Positions 33,670 to 41,116 of a stretch of 64,000 nt of DNA are shown here, piece by piece; the stretch's first letter is position 1; every line of letters begins with the position of its first letter. The notes under the pieces are model-generated. The model ran no database searches, was not told where the DNA came from, and was given only the letters and a program-made list of their open reading frames with translations. A program made the translations under genes and the position numbers. The stretch lies in NCBI RefSeq assembly GCF_042697365.1, contig NZ_CP137605.1; one strand, given 5' to 3'. This DNA is from Brucella pseudintermedia. Lineage in GTDB: Bacteria; Pseudomonadota; Alphaproteobacteria; Rhizobiales; Rhizobiaceae.

Positions 33670-33807
33670 AGAGCGGTTCCTGTTTAACGGACTCGTCGGA
33701 ACCACTCTATCTATTTGTTTTCTCGCATTTCCGAACGCAAAACCGTTTCCCACTTTTGCTGAAAATGCTGAGAGCGCTTCCCTGAAAGTGTGAACGGTTT
33801 TCGGAAC
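33670..33807. repeat. Interspersed palindromic repeat, copy A
   Basis: An imperfect inverted repeat AGAGCGGTTCC (33670-33680) and GGAACCACTCT (33698-33708) is followed by TTTGTTTTCTCGCATTTCCG and a ACTTTTGCTGAAAATGCT tail. A partly inverted second unit follows: AAAGTGTGAACGGTTTT pairs with the AACCGTTTCCCACTTTT arm. The first 100 bp match the element at 48848-48952, so this is a dispersed family. Similar palindromes of around 100 bp (Bru-RS type) are known from Brucella genomes; identity with them is not proven here. It lies between the likely operator and the creatininase start. Confidence 0.75.
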
Positions 33808-33851
33808 AAGATGCGCGTCAAACCAGATTTAGCACATCCTACTAAACAATC

Positions 33852-33865
33852 TGACCGATCGGTCA
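33852..33865. promoter_or_regulatory. TetR/RutR-type operator palindrome
   Basis: Perfect 14-bp palindrome TGACCGATCGGTCA, close to the RutR consensus TTGACCA-N2-TGGTCAA. It is in the middle of the divergent region, and the RutR-like TetR gene is the last gene of the leftward operon. Autoregulation and control of both operons are inferred. Confidence 0.68.
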
Positions 33866-33979
33866 AACTAATTGTTTTAAATATTCGGATTGCGTGCAAT
33901 TAAGGTGTGAATCCGTGGCTATTTGGCCACGTGATAGGCCGCGCCAGGTTTATGATGTGCGGAAATTTTCGGAGGTCCT

Positions 33980-35212
33980 ATGGACGACAGATGCATTATC
34001 ATAGGGGCTGGTCATGCTGGCTCGCAGGCTGCGGTCAGTCTTCGGCAGGAAGGCTATGCGGGCCAAATCATTCTCATCAATGACGAAACCGATATTCCCT
34101 ACCATAAGCCACCGTTGTCCAAGTCCTACCTGAAGGCGCCCGAAGGCGGCGGTCTGGTTCTGCGTCCGGAGTCGGCCTATCGCGACAACAATATCGAGAT
34201 GATGTTTGGGCGTCGCGTCGATGCCGTATCTCTGGCAGGCAAAACGGTCAGGCTCGATGACGGGCAGGTCCTGAACTGGTCCGAATTGATCTTCGCGACC
34301 GGTGCGCGTGCCCGCATTCCCGATGTGCCGGGCGTCGAGCTTGACGGTGTTTTCACGCTGCGCCGGATGGAAGATGCCCGCCGCATTGCGGCAGCAATGC
34401 CCAATGTTGAGAATGTGGTCATTATCGGCGGCGGTTTCATTGGCCTCGAAATGGCTCATAGCGCAATCGCGCTTGGCAAAAAGACGGTTCTGATCGAGGC
34501 TGCGCCTCGCGTGCTGGGGCGTTCGGTTGCAACGCACATCTCCGCCCATGTGGAGGCGCGCAGCCGCGCCGCCAGTATCACGGTTTTGACGGGTCTCGGC
34601 GTGATGGCCATTGAGGGTGAAAATGGCCGTGTGACGGGCGTGAAAGCGGCTGACGGAACCATATTCCCGGCGGATATGGTTGTGATGGGTACGGGTGCGA
34701 TGCCAAACGTGGAGCTTGCTGTAACGGCTGGGCTTGCGGTCGACAATGGCATTGTTGTGGATGAGAATCTACGCACGTCCGCGAGCCACGTCTACGCTAT
34801 AGGCGATTGCGTGAGCTACGATCATTTTCACGCCGGTCGTCGGGTACGGCTCGAGTCAGTACAGAACGCGACAGACCAGGCAAAGCATGTGGCGCGCACC
34901 ATTGTCGGACGCGAAACGCCATTTCGAGAGATTGCCTGGTTCTGGTCCGATCAGGGCGATATGAAATTGCAGACAGCAGGCCTTTCCTTCGATGCTGACC
35001 GGCATGTGCTTTCGGGAAACCCGGAAGAAAATGCGTTCTCCATCTTTCATTTCGCCGGTGACAGGCTTGTGGCTGTCGATTCCATCAATCGCCCCGCGGA
35101 TCATATGATCGCGCGCCGCCTGCTGGCGGCGGGGATCAATCCGACCGAGGCTGATATTGCCGCTGGGGCTGCACGGCTGAAAGAAATGCTGGCCGCTGCG
35201 CCGAAAGCTTGA
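33980..35212 (+). CDS. NAD(P)H:ferredoxin reductase (rhodocoxin/putidaredoxin reductase-like)
   Basis: FAD flavoprotein that passes electrons from NAD(P)H to a small iron-sulfur protein. It has 410 residues. The first Rossmann motif is CIIIGAGHAGSQAAVSLRQE. The second, for NAD, is NVVIIGGGFIGLEMAHSAIA. The FAD C-terminal motif is ASHVYAIGDCVSYDHF, and DIPYHKPPLSKSYLK is typical of this class. It ends with the usual reductase domain (REIAWFWSDQGDMKLQTAGL). No ferredoxin or oxygenase gene is next to it, so its partner is elsewhere or absent. It starts after GGAGGT and is followed 9 nt later by a RidA gene. Confidence 0.9.
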   Translation: MDDRCIIIGAGHAGSQAAVSLRQEGYAGQIILINDETDIPYHKPPLSKSYLKAPEGGGLVLRPESAYRDNNIEMMFGRRVDAVSLAGKTVRLDDGQVLNWSELIFATGARARIPDVPGVELDGVFTLRRMEDARRIAAAMPNVENVVIIGGGFIGLEMAHSAIALGKKTVLIEAAPRVLGRSVATHISAHVEARSRAASITVLTGLGVMAIEGENGRVTGVKAADGTIFPADMVVMGTGAMPNVELAVTAGLAVDNGIVVDENLRTSASHVYAIGDCVSYDHFHAGRRVRLESVQNATDQAKHVARTIVGRETPFREIAWFWSDQGDMKLQTAGLSFDADRHVLSGNPEENAFSIFHFAGDRLVAVDSINRPADHMIARRLLAAGINPTEADIAAGAARLKEMLAAAPKA

Positions 35213-35221
35213 GGATATACG

Positions 35222-35611
35222 ATGAGCACTTTGAAACATCTGTTGCCCCAGGATATGGCGGCTCCCTTTGCCGCCTATAGCCACGGTGTGAAAGTAAAGA
35301 CTGGCGCGGAAATGATCTTCTGCTCCGGCCAGCTGGGTATCGCGCCGGATGGCAATGTTCCGCAGGACGTGGGAGCGCAGGCGGAACTGTGCTTTGAGAA
35401 TATTCGGCGCATCCTGCGCGACGGCGGCATGGACCTTGCCGATGTAGTGCGCATCAACGCCTACGTCACGGATCGAGCCTATATGCGCCCCTATATGGAT
35501 GTCCGCGACAGGCTGTTTCCGCAGCCCGCGCCAGCCTCGACGCTGATGATCGTTTCCGGTTTCACGCGGGAGGAGTTCAAGGTCGAGATCGAGGTGGTCG
35601 CCGCGCGGTAA
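35222..35611 (+). CDS. RidA/YjgF/UK114-family enamine-imine deaminase
   Basis: Small trimeric enzyme of 129 residues that hydrolyses reactive enamines/imines or, as RutC, takes part in pyrimidine breakdown. Visible blocks are PFAAYSHGVKVKTGAEMIFC, SGQLGIAPDGNVPQDVGAQA, FENIRRILRDGGMDLADVVR and PQPAPASTLMIVSGFTREEF. The conserved Arg expected near the active site in standard RidA (usually in the R-x-A/C-x-x-V region) is here replaced by ASTLMIVSGF, so it belongs to a divergent Rid subgroup. It is the second gene of the rightward operon and is closed by a strong hairpin. Confidence 0.85.
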   Translation: MSTLKHLLPQDMAAPFAAYSHGVKVKTGAEMIFCSGQLGIAPDGNVPQDVGAQAELCFENIRRILRDGGMDLADVVRINAYVTDRAYMRPYMDVRDRLFPQPAPASTLMIVSGFTREEFKVEIEVVAAR

Positions 35612-35621
35612 TTTCCAAACG

Positions 35622-35657
35622 AAAACACCCGCCGCGGGAGGAAGCGGCGGGTGTTTT
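35622..35657. terminator. Bidirectional terminator shared by RidA gene and cuckoo-type sRNA
   Basis: A 14-bp stem AAAACACCCGCCGC (35622-35635) and GCGGCGGGTGTTTT (35644-35657) around GGGAGGAA. Rightward it closes the reductase/RidA operon. Leftward it is the third, U-tract-ended hairpin of the small RNA described below, with TTCCTCCC in its loop. Confidence 0.9.
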
Positions 35658-35739
35658 ATGGGGAAGACCGGACTTGGGAGGAGAATATCCGGTCTTGCAT
35701 CACCGAGGGAATGGGAGGAGGAGAAAACACCCCGGTGAT
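35622..35739 (-). ncRNA. Cuckoo/CcsR-type (alpha-r14-like) small RNA with three anti-SD loops
   Basis: Read leftward, three successive hairpins each carry a TCCTCCC loop. Stem 1 is ATCACCG/CGGTGAT (35733-35739 with 35699-35705) with CCTCCTCCC (complement of 35713-35721). Stem 2 is AAGACCGGA/TCCGGTCTT (35688-35696 with 35664-35672) with CTCCTCCC. Stem 3 is the terminator at 35622-35657. A DUF1127 gene precedes it on the same strand. This is the gene order and motif set of the alphaproteobacterial CcsR/cuckoo RNAs (conserved CCUCCUCCC motif). Such RNAs are stress-linked and can pair with Shine-Dalgarno sequences. Probably processed from the DUF1127 transcript. Confidence 0.78.
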
Positions 35740-35816
35740 ATTCTGGAAACTGTAGGACCGCGCATTTATGGGGACTCGCAATCCTTGAAAGAAGGCCGAT
35801 GCCTTCCGGTGCGCTA

Positions 35817-35963
35817 TTAGCGAGCAGCGGCCTTGCGTGCGACGAACGGGATTTCCGAAGGCAGGATGCCGAGGTCGTTCAGTTCACGTGGGCTCAGGCG
35901 GCTCAGTTCGTTTACGGTGTTACGGTAACGGCGCCAGTTGTTGTACGAGCGGATCAGGTTCAT
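35817..35963 (-). CDS. DUF1127 small protein (CcaF1-like)
   Basis: A 48-residue arginine-rich protein from ATG 35963 to TAA at 35817-35819. Its translation is MNLIRSYNNWRRYRNTVNEL, then SRLSPRELNDLGILPSEIPF, then VARKAAAR. The L-x-x-L-S-P-R-E-L-x-D-L/I-G core is diagnostic of DUF1127. In Rhodobacter the orthologous gene (CcaF1) lies just upstream of the cuckoo-type CcsR RNAs and its product binds RNA. The same order is found here: a trio of anti-SD hairpins follows about 80 nt downstream. AGGTGAG precedes the start. It faces the glycine-cleavage operon, with the large upstream region shared. Confidence 0.88.
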   Translation of the reverse strand: MNLIRSYNNWRRYRNTVNELSRLSPRELNDLGILPSEIPFVARKAAAR

Positions 35964-36461
35964 TTCTCTCACCTAGTAAAATCTTATCTCTTTGTTGCAA
36001 ACAGCATATAGGCTCGAAGCATTTCGAATTGGAGAGACAGATTTGCATAGCTGCAATGCGTTAAAGCTTGTCAGTTGCACGTCTTTTGCGCAGCTTGGTC
36101 ATTATACGATCACAATCTCATGTCCTGGTGGGAAATCCGCCGGATTCAGGCTGCTTCGGTGGCTAACCGGTTAAAATTTCTTTAAAATTTTGGCGACCAG
36201 AAAGTTGCCCCACAAATTCGCGCAGGCTGGCTGCGTTTGAAAGCGCATCGCGCCAATAAATTGAGCGATCTCCTCCCTGCTGCGACGGCTCTGTATAATG
36301 AAGTATAAAACTGAAACTCCGTCGGCTTTCAATTTTGTCGCAAAAGTCCGGGAAATCGTCGGTTAGAGACAACAATTCCACATGACTTGCGCGCCGGATT
36401 GAGTTAAGGGAGTTTCGTCGGGTGTCGGGACGCCATATCATGTGACGTTCTTGCACTGTCT
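35964..36461. promoter_or_regulatory. Divergent region between DUF1127 gene and glycine riboswitch
   Basis: About 500 bp. No gene is supported; the leftward open frame over 36163-36480 has no family signature and overlaps the riboswitch. It must hold the promoter for the leftward DUF1127/sRNA unit and the rightward gcv promoter. An A/T-rich stretch at 36170-36190 and the TATAGG-like element near 36008 are candidate promoter parts only. Confidence 0.5.
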
Positions 36462-36634
36462 GTCTGCGGGAGAGCGCCAACCGGCCGCCGAAGGGGAAAT
36501 CGCCCGAAATCTCTCAGGTACAAGGAACCGCAGACGGGTAAGACAACTCTGGAAAGTCAGGGGCAACCCTGCGCCGAAGGTGTAAGTATGGCGTTAGCCA
36601 TGCGAGTCTCTCAGGCCTGAGACAGAGGGGCACG
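36462..36634 (+). promoter_or_regulatory. Tandem glycine riboswitch controlling gcvTHP
   Basis: Two glycine-aptamer units in series. Aptamer 1 has the perfect P1 stem GTCTGCGG (36462-36469) and CCGCAGAC (36528-36535), with the conserved GGGAGAG, GCCGCCGAAGGGG and CTCTCAGGTACAAGGAACCG blocks. Aptamer 2 starts near ACTCTGG (36546) and has GCGCCGAAGG, the TCTCTCAGGCCTGAGACAGA block and ends at CAGAGGGG (about 36630). About 45 nt later the gcvT start codon is reached. The motif order is that of the known gcvT element. Mechanism details are discussed under findings. Confidence 0.93.
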
Positions 36635-36680
36635 AAGCACCCGCATTTTGCGGAGGCACACGTGCGACTCTGGAGTTGTT

Positions 36681-37784
36681 ATGGGCGATACCGCACATTT
36701 GAATACCCTGCCTTTGCAGGATCTGCATGAACAGGCTGGCGCGCGCTTCGGCGGATTTGCCGGCTGGAACATGCCGATCACCTATCCGCTGGGCGTCATG
36801 AAGGAACATCTTCATACGCGTGAACATGCGGGCCTTTTCGATATTTCTCATATGAAACTGATCGAAGTTTCGGGGACGGATGCCGCCGCACTTCTAGCCG
36901 AGACCTGCCCGCTCGATCCGACGATCCTGAAGACGGGTCAGTCGAAATATACTTTCTTCCTCAATGATAGTGGCGGCGTGCTGGACGATTTGATCGTCAC
37001 GCGCCTTAGTGAAGACCGCTTCATGGTCGTCGCCAATGCGGGCAATGCCGATGCCGATATCGAGCATCTGAACGAAGCTGCTTCCGGCAAGAACGTAACC
37101 GTCAATCCGCTCGACCGCGTATTCCTTGCCCTGCAGGGACCGGAAGCGGAAGCTGTCATCAATGACGCCGGTCTCAAAGGTGCCGAGCTTGCCTTCATGA
37201 GCGGTTTCGAGCCGAAGCAGGGCTGGTTTATGACCCGTTCGGGCTATACCGGCGAGGATGGTTTCGAAATCGGCTTGCCAGCCGATGAAGCCCGTGCGCT
37301 CGCAACGAAACTACTCGCCGATGAGCGCGTCGAATGGATCGGCCTTGCGGCCCGCGATTCCCTGCGCCTCGAAGCCGGTCTCTGCCTCCACGGTCAGGAC
37401 ATCACACCGGAAACCGATCCGGTTTCGGCAGGTCTTACCTGGGCGATCAGCAAAGCTGTGCGAGAAAAGGCTGCATTCAACGGCGCGAAGGCCGTGCTGG
37501 ACGCAATCGCCAAGGGCGCATCTGCCAAGCGCGTTGGCCTGAAGCCGGAAGGCCGCCAGCCGGTCCGCGCAGGCGCTGGCCTTTTTGATGAATCCGGTCG
37601 CCAGATCGGCACCGTTACTTCGGGTGGTTTTGGTCCATCGGCAGGTTTTCCTGTCGCGATGGGCTATGTTGAGGCAAGCCTCGCTGCCCCCGGCACACGC
37701 GTTTTCGCTGACGTTCGCGGCAACAAGGTTCCCGTTGACGTTTCGGCGCTTCCCTTCACACCGCATCGCTATCGCAAAGGATGA
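36681..37784 (+). CDS. gcvT: Aminomethyltransferase, glycine cleavage T protein
   Basis: Transfers the methylene group from the lipoyl-bound aminomethyl intermediate to tetrahydrofolate, releasing ammonia. From ATG 36681 it has 367 residues. Landmarks: LHEQAGARFGGFAGWNMPIT, HTREHAGLFDISHMKLIEVS, SGYTGEDGFEIGLP, GLAARDSLRLEAGLCLHGQD and GTVTSGGFGPSAGFPVAMGY. The first is the N-terminal folate region, and the GLAARDSLR Asp/Arg are conserved. It is the first gene of the gcv operon, under a glycine riboswitch; GGAG (36672-36675) is the ribosome-binding site. gcvH starts 5 nt after its stop. Confidence 0.96.
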   Translation: MGDTAHLNTLPLQDLHEQAGARFGGFAGWNMPITYPLGVMKEHLHTREHAGLFDISHMKLIEVSGTDAAALLAETCPLDPTILKTGQSKYTFFLNDSGGVLDDLIVTRLSEDRFMVVANAGNADADIEHLNEAASGKNVTVNPLDRVFLALQGPEAEAVINDAGLKGAELAFMSGFEPKQGWFMTRSGYTGEDGFEIGLPADEARALATKLLADERVEWIGLAARDSLRLEAGLCLHGQDITPETDPVSAGLTWAISKAVREKAAFNGAKAVLDAIAKGASAKRVGLKPEGRQPVRAGAGLFDESGRQIGTVTSGGFGPSAGFPVAMGYVEASLAAPGTRVFADVRGNKVPVDVSALPFTPHRYRKG

Positions 37785-37789
37785 TTTCC

Positions 37790-38158
37790 ATGGCCAATAT
37801 CCTGTTCACCGAAGATCACGAGTGGATCAGCGTCGAAAACGGCGTTGCCACTGTCGGCATTACGATCCACGCACAGGAACAACTGGGTGACCTCGTTTTC
37901 GTCGAACTGCCGGACGTCGGCCGCACGGCAACCAAGGGCGAGGGCATTGTGGTTGTGGAATCGGTCAAGGCCGCTTCCGACGTTTATGCGCCGGTCAATG
38001 GCGAAGTGGTCGAAGTCAACGAAGCCGTCGCAAGCGATCCGGCTCTTATCAATCAGGCTGCGGAAGGCGAGGGCTGGCTGTTCAAGCTGAAGCTTTCCGA
38101 TGAAAGCCAGCTTTCCGGTCTCCTCGACAAGGCCGGTTACGACAAACTGGTAGGATAA
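37790..38158 (+). CDS. gcvH: Glycine cleavage system H protein
   Basis: Carries the aminomethyl group between P, T and L proteins on a lipoyl-lysine. It has 122 residues from ATG 37790 (AAAGGATGA upstream; the ATG at 37781 is less well placed). The N-terminal FTEDHEWISVENGVATVGI is typical. The lipoylation site lies in VVVESVKAASDVYAPVNGEV (Lys). The start is tightly packed behind gcvT and 4 nt before gcvP. Confidence 0.96.
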   Translation: MANILFTEDHEWISVENGVATVGITIHAQEQLGDLVFVELPDVGRTATKGEGIVVVESVKAASDVYAPVNGEVVEVNEAVASDPALINQAAEGEGWLFKLKLSDESQLSGLLDKAGYDKLVG

Positions 38159-38162
38159 CGCG

Positions 38163-40976
38163 ATGACCCAGCAGGTTCTTCCCTTCGTTGCCCGTCATAT
38201 CGGGCCAAGACTGGAAGACGAGCGCGCCATGCTGGCCGCGCTCGGCCTTCCTTCCATGGAAACTCTCATCGCGCAGGCAGTTCCGGCATCCATTCGCCTC
38301 AACCGTGCGCTTGATCTGCCGGCGCCGCTTAGCGAAGCCGACGCGCTTGCCGAACTGAACGCCATCATGGGCCGCAATGTGGTGAAGAAGAGCTTCATCG
38401 GTGCAGGCTATCATGGTGTGCATACGCCGCCGGTCATCCAGCGCAACCTGTTTGAAAATCCGGCCTGGTACACGGCCTATACGCCGTACCAGTCGGAAAT
38501 CAGCCAGGGCCGTCTCGAGCTTCTGTTCCACTTCCAGACATTGGTTGCCGAACTGACCGGCTTGCCGGTTGCCTGCGCCTCGCTGCTTGATGAAGCGACT
38601 GCTGTTGCGGAAGCTGTCGGCGTTGCTTGTCGCCATCACCGCGACAAGCGCAGCCGTGTGCTGCTAGCAGGCGAACTGCATCCGCAGACGGTCGATGTTG
38701 TCAACACCCGCGCCGAACCGCTCGGCTGGCAGATCGAAACCGGCAGCACTGTCGACGATAATACTGCCGCCATCGTCGTGCCGTGGCCGGATACGCGCGG
38801 CGTCTATGGCGATTTCAGCAAGGTCATTGCCGATGCCAAGGCCAAGGGGGCACTGGTTATCGCTGTTGCCGATCCGTTGGCGCTGACCATCATGGAAGCT
38901 CCAGCAAGCTGGGGTGCCGATATGGCCGTTGGCTCCATGCAGCGTTACGGCGTGCCGATGGGTTTTGGTGGTCCACACGCAGCATATTTGGCTGTGTCTG
39001 AACCGCTGACCCGCATCATCCCGGGCCGCATTGTCGGCCAGTCGACCGATGCGCACGGCCGCCCCGCCTACCGTTTGGCGCTCCAGACCCGCGAACAGCA
39101 TATCCGCCGCGACAAAGCGACGTCGAACATTTGCACCGCGCAGGCATTGCTCGCCAATATGGCCGCATCTTATGCCATCTGGCACGGTCCGGCGGGCTTG
39201 CAGGCCATTGCAACGCGTGTTGCTGGCCTTGCTTCGCGCTTCGCCGCTGGGCTTAAGGCTGCTGGCGTCGAGATTGCAGGCGATAGCCTGTTCGATACGG
39301 TTACGGTCAAGGTCGCTGGCAAGGCTGCGAAGATCGCTGACGAAGCCGATAAGGGCGGCCGTCTGCTCCGCATTATCGACGCGGATACGGTTGGCGTAAC
39401 CTTTGATGAAACCTCGACCGAGGAAGATCTTGCAGCGCTCGCCGTTCTGTTCGGCGCTAAGCCGGTTGACGGCGACGAGCTCCTCGTTCCGGGCGAGGGG
39501 CGTGGTGAAGGCTTCCTCACGCAGGAAGTATTCCACGCGCATCGTTCAGAAACGGAGATGATGCGCTTCCTGCGCCGTCTCGCTGACAAGGATCTGGCGC
39601 TTGATCGCGCGATGATTCCGCTCGGTTCCTGCACCATGAAGCTCAATGCGGCAGCAGAAATGATGCCGGTGAGCTGGAACACGGTTGCAAATCTGCATCC
39701 ATTCGCGCCAGCCGAACAGACGCAGGGCTACGCCAGGATGACTGCTAACGTGGAAGCATGGCTTTGCGAAGTCACCGGCTTTGCGGGCGTTTCGCTGCAA
39801 CCAAATGCCGGTAGCCAGGGCGAATATGCGGGCCTGCTGGCGATCCGCCACTATCACCAGTCGCGGGGCGAGGGGCATCGCAATATCTGCCTTATCCCAT
39901 CGTCTGCGCATGGCACTAATCCGGCCAGCGCCTCGATGGCAGGCATGAGCGTCGTCGTGGTCAATTGTCGCCCGGACGGCGACATCGATATCGATGATCT
40001 CAAGGCCAAGGCCGAAAAGCACCGCGATAACCTCGCGGCCTTCATGATCACCTATCCGTCGACCTATGGCGTGTTCGAAGAAGGCATCAAGGCTTTCTGC
40101 GAAATTGTGCATGAAAACGGCGGCCAGGTTTATTTCGACGGTGCAAACCTCAATGCACTCGTTGGCCTTGCGCGCCCGTGTGACATCGGCGCTGACGTTT
40201 GCCATATGAACCTGCACAAGACCTTCTGCATTCCGCATGGCGGCGGCGGTCCCGGTGTTGGTCCGATTGGTGTTGCCAAGCATCTGGTGCCGTACTTGCC
40301 GGGCCATGTCGACCTTGGGTCCAAGCACGCCGTTTCGGCAGCTCCGTTCGGCAGCGCATCCATTCTGGTCATTACGTGGATGTATATCCGCATGATGGGC
40401 GGTGCTGGTCTGAAGAAGGCGACCGAAGCAGCGATCCTCAACGCCAACTACATCGCGCATCGCCTGAAGGACGCCTATCCGATCCTTTATACCGGCGCGC
40501 ATGATCGTGTGGCGCATGAGTGCATCGTGGATACGCGCGTTTTGAAGGACAGCGCGGGCGTGACCGTGGAAGACGTGGCCAAGCGCCTTATCGACTATGG
40601 TTTCCATGCTCCAACCATGTCCTGGCCGGTTGCCGGTACGCTGATGATCGAGCCGACGGAGTCTGAACCGAAGTCAGAAATCGACCGTCTTTGCGATGCG
40701 ATGATTGCCATCGCAGCCGAAGCGAAAAAGGTTGCCGATGGTGTCTGGCCTGCGGATGATAATCCGCTTGCCAATGCACCGCATACGGCAGGCGATACGC
40801 TGGCAACGGAATGGACGCATCCTTACACGCGTGAGGAGGCAGTATTCCCGGCGAGCGCGATCAATGGCGAATTCGATGCGACGGCAAAATATTGGCCACC
40901 GGTCAGCCGTGTGGACAATGTCGGCGGCGATCGGAACTTGATCTGCTCCTGTCCGCCGGTCGCAGCCTACGGTTGA
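38163..40976 (+). CDS. gcvP: Glycine dehydrogenase (decarboxylating), single-chain P protein
   Basis: Pyridoxal-phosphate enzyme that decarboxylates glycine and loads the aminomethyl group on GcvH. It has 937 residues, the fused homodimeric form. Landmarks are FVARHIGPRLEDERAMLAAL, SEISQGRLELLFHFQTLVAE, SMQRYGVPMGFGGPHAAYLA, MIPLGSCTMKLNAAAEMMP, SSAHGTNPASASMAGMSVVV and the PLP-lysine block HMNLHKTFCIPHGGGGPGVG. It ends with the conserved NLICSCPPVAAYG. It is the last gene of the operon and is followed by a terminator 25 nt downstream. Confidence 0.96.
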   Translation: MTQQVLPFVARHIGPRLEDERAMLAALGLPSMETLIAQAVPASIRLNRALDLPAPLSEADALAELNAIMGRNVVKKSFIGAGYHGVHTPPVIQRNLFENPAWYTAYTPYQSEISQGRLELLFHFQTLVAELTGLPVACASLLDEATAVAEAVGVACRHHRDKRSRVLLAGELHPQTVDVVNTRAEPLGWQIETGSTVDDNTAAIVVPWPDTRGVYGDFSKVIADAKAKGALVIAVADPLALTIMEAPASWGADMAVGSMQRYGVPMGFGGPHAAYLAVSEPLTRIIPGRIVGQSTDAHGRPAYRLALQTREQHIRRDKATSNICTAQALLANMAASYAIWHGPAGLQAIATRVAGLASRFAAGLKAAGVEIAGDSLFDTVTVKVAGKAAKIADEADKGGRLLRIIDADTVGVTFDETSTEEDLAALAVLFGAKPVDGDELLVPGEGRGEGFLTQEVFHAHRSETEMMRFLRRLADKDLALDRAMIPLGSCTMKLNAAAEMMPVSWNTVANLHPFAPAEQTQGYARMTANVEAWLCEVTGFAGVSLQPNAGSQGEYAGLLAIRHYHQSRGEGHRNICLIPSSAHGTNPASASMAGMSVVVVNCRPDGDIDIDDLKAKAEKHRDNLAAFMITYPSTYGVFEEGIKAFCEIVHENGGQVYFDGANLNALVGLARPCDIGADVCHMNLHKTFCIPHGGGGPGVGPIGVAKHLVPYLPGHVDLGSKHAVSAAPFGSASILVITWMYIRMMGGAGLKKATEAAILNANYIAHRLKDAYPILYTGAHDRVAHECIVDTRVLKDSAGVTVEDVAKRLIDYGFHAPTMSWPVAGTLMIEPTESEPKSEIDRLCDAMIAIAAEAKKVADGVWPADDNPLANAPHTAGDTLATEWTHPYTREEAVFPASAINGEFDATAKYWPPVSRVDNVGGDRNLICSCPPVAAYG

Positions 40977-41001
40977 TCGTGCCGGATTGTTTTGAAGTCA
41001 G

Positions 41002-41027
41002 GGCGCCGCGGAAACGCGGCGCCTTTT
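41002..41027 (+). terminator. Terminator of the gcvTHP operon
   Basis: Stem GGCGCCGCG (41002-41010) with CGCGGCGCC (41015-41023) around a GAAA tetraloop, then TTTT. Confidence 0.92.
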
Positions 41028-41116
41028 CTAATACGAAAGATGTTTAGATATCTAACGCATGATTTTCCGACGCCTCCATTTTAACTGGAACCAGTCCATC
41101 CATCTGAATTCTAGGC

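Larger units (their letters stand above)
33636..33979. promoter_or_regulatory. Divergent control region of the heterocycle gene cluster
   Basis: 344 bp between the leftward creatininase operon and the rightward reductase/RidA pair. It contains a palindromic repeat element (33670-33807) close to the creatininase start and a perfect TetR-type operator (33852-33865). The rightward gene has GGAGGT (33971-33976) as ribosome-binding site. No gene is seen. Confidence 0.7.

Noticed and set aside
33670..33807. Palindromic repeat considered as a CRISPR or transposon end
   Set aside because: Only two dispersed copies, no regular spacers, no transposase gene and no target duplication.
36163..36480. Leftward open frame of 105 codons upstream of gcvT
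   Set aside because: It overlaps the glycine riboswitch and the gcv leader, has no family signature and no convincing ribosome-binding site.
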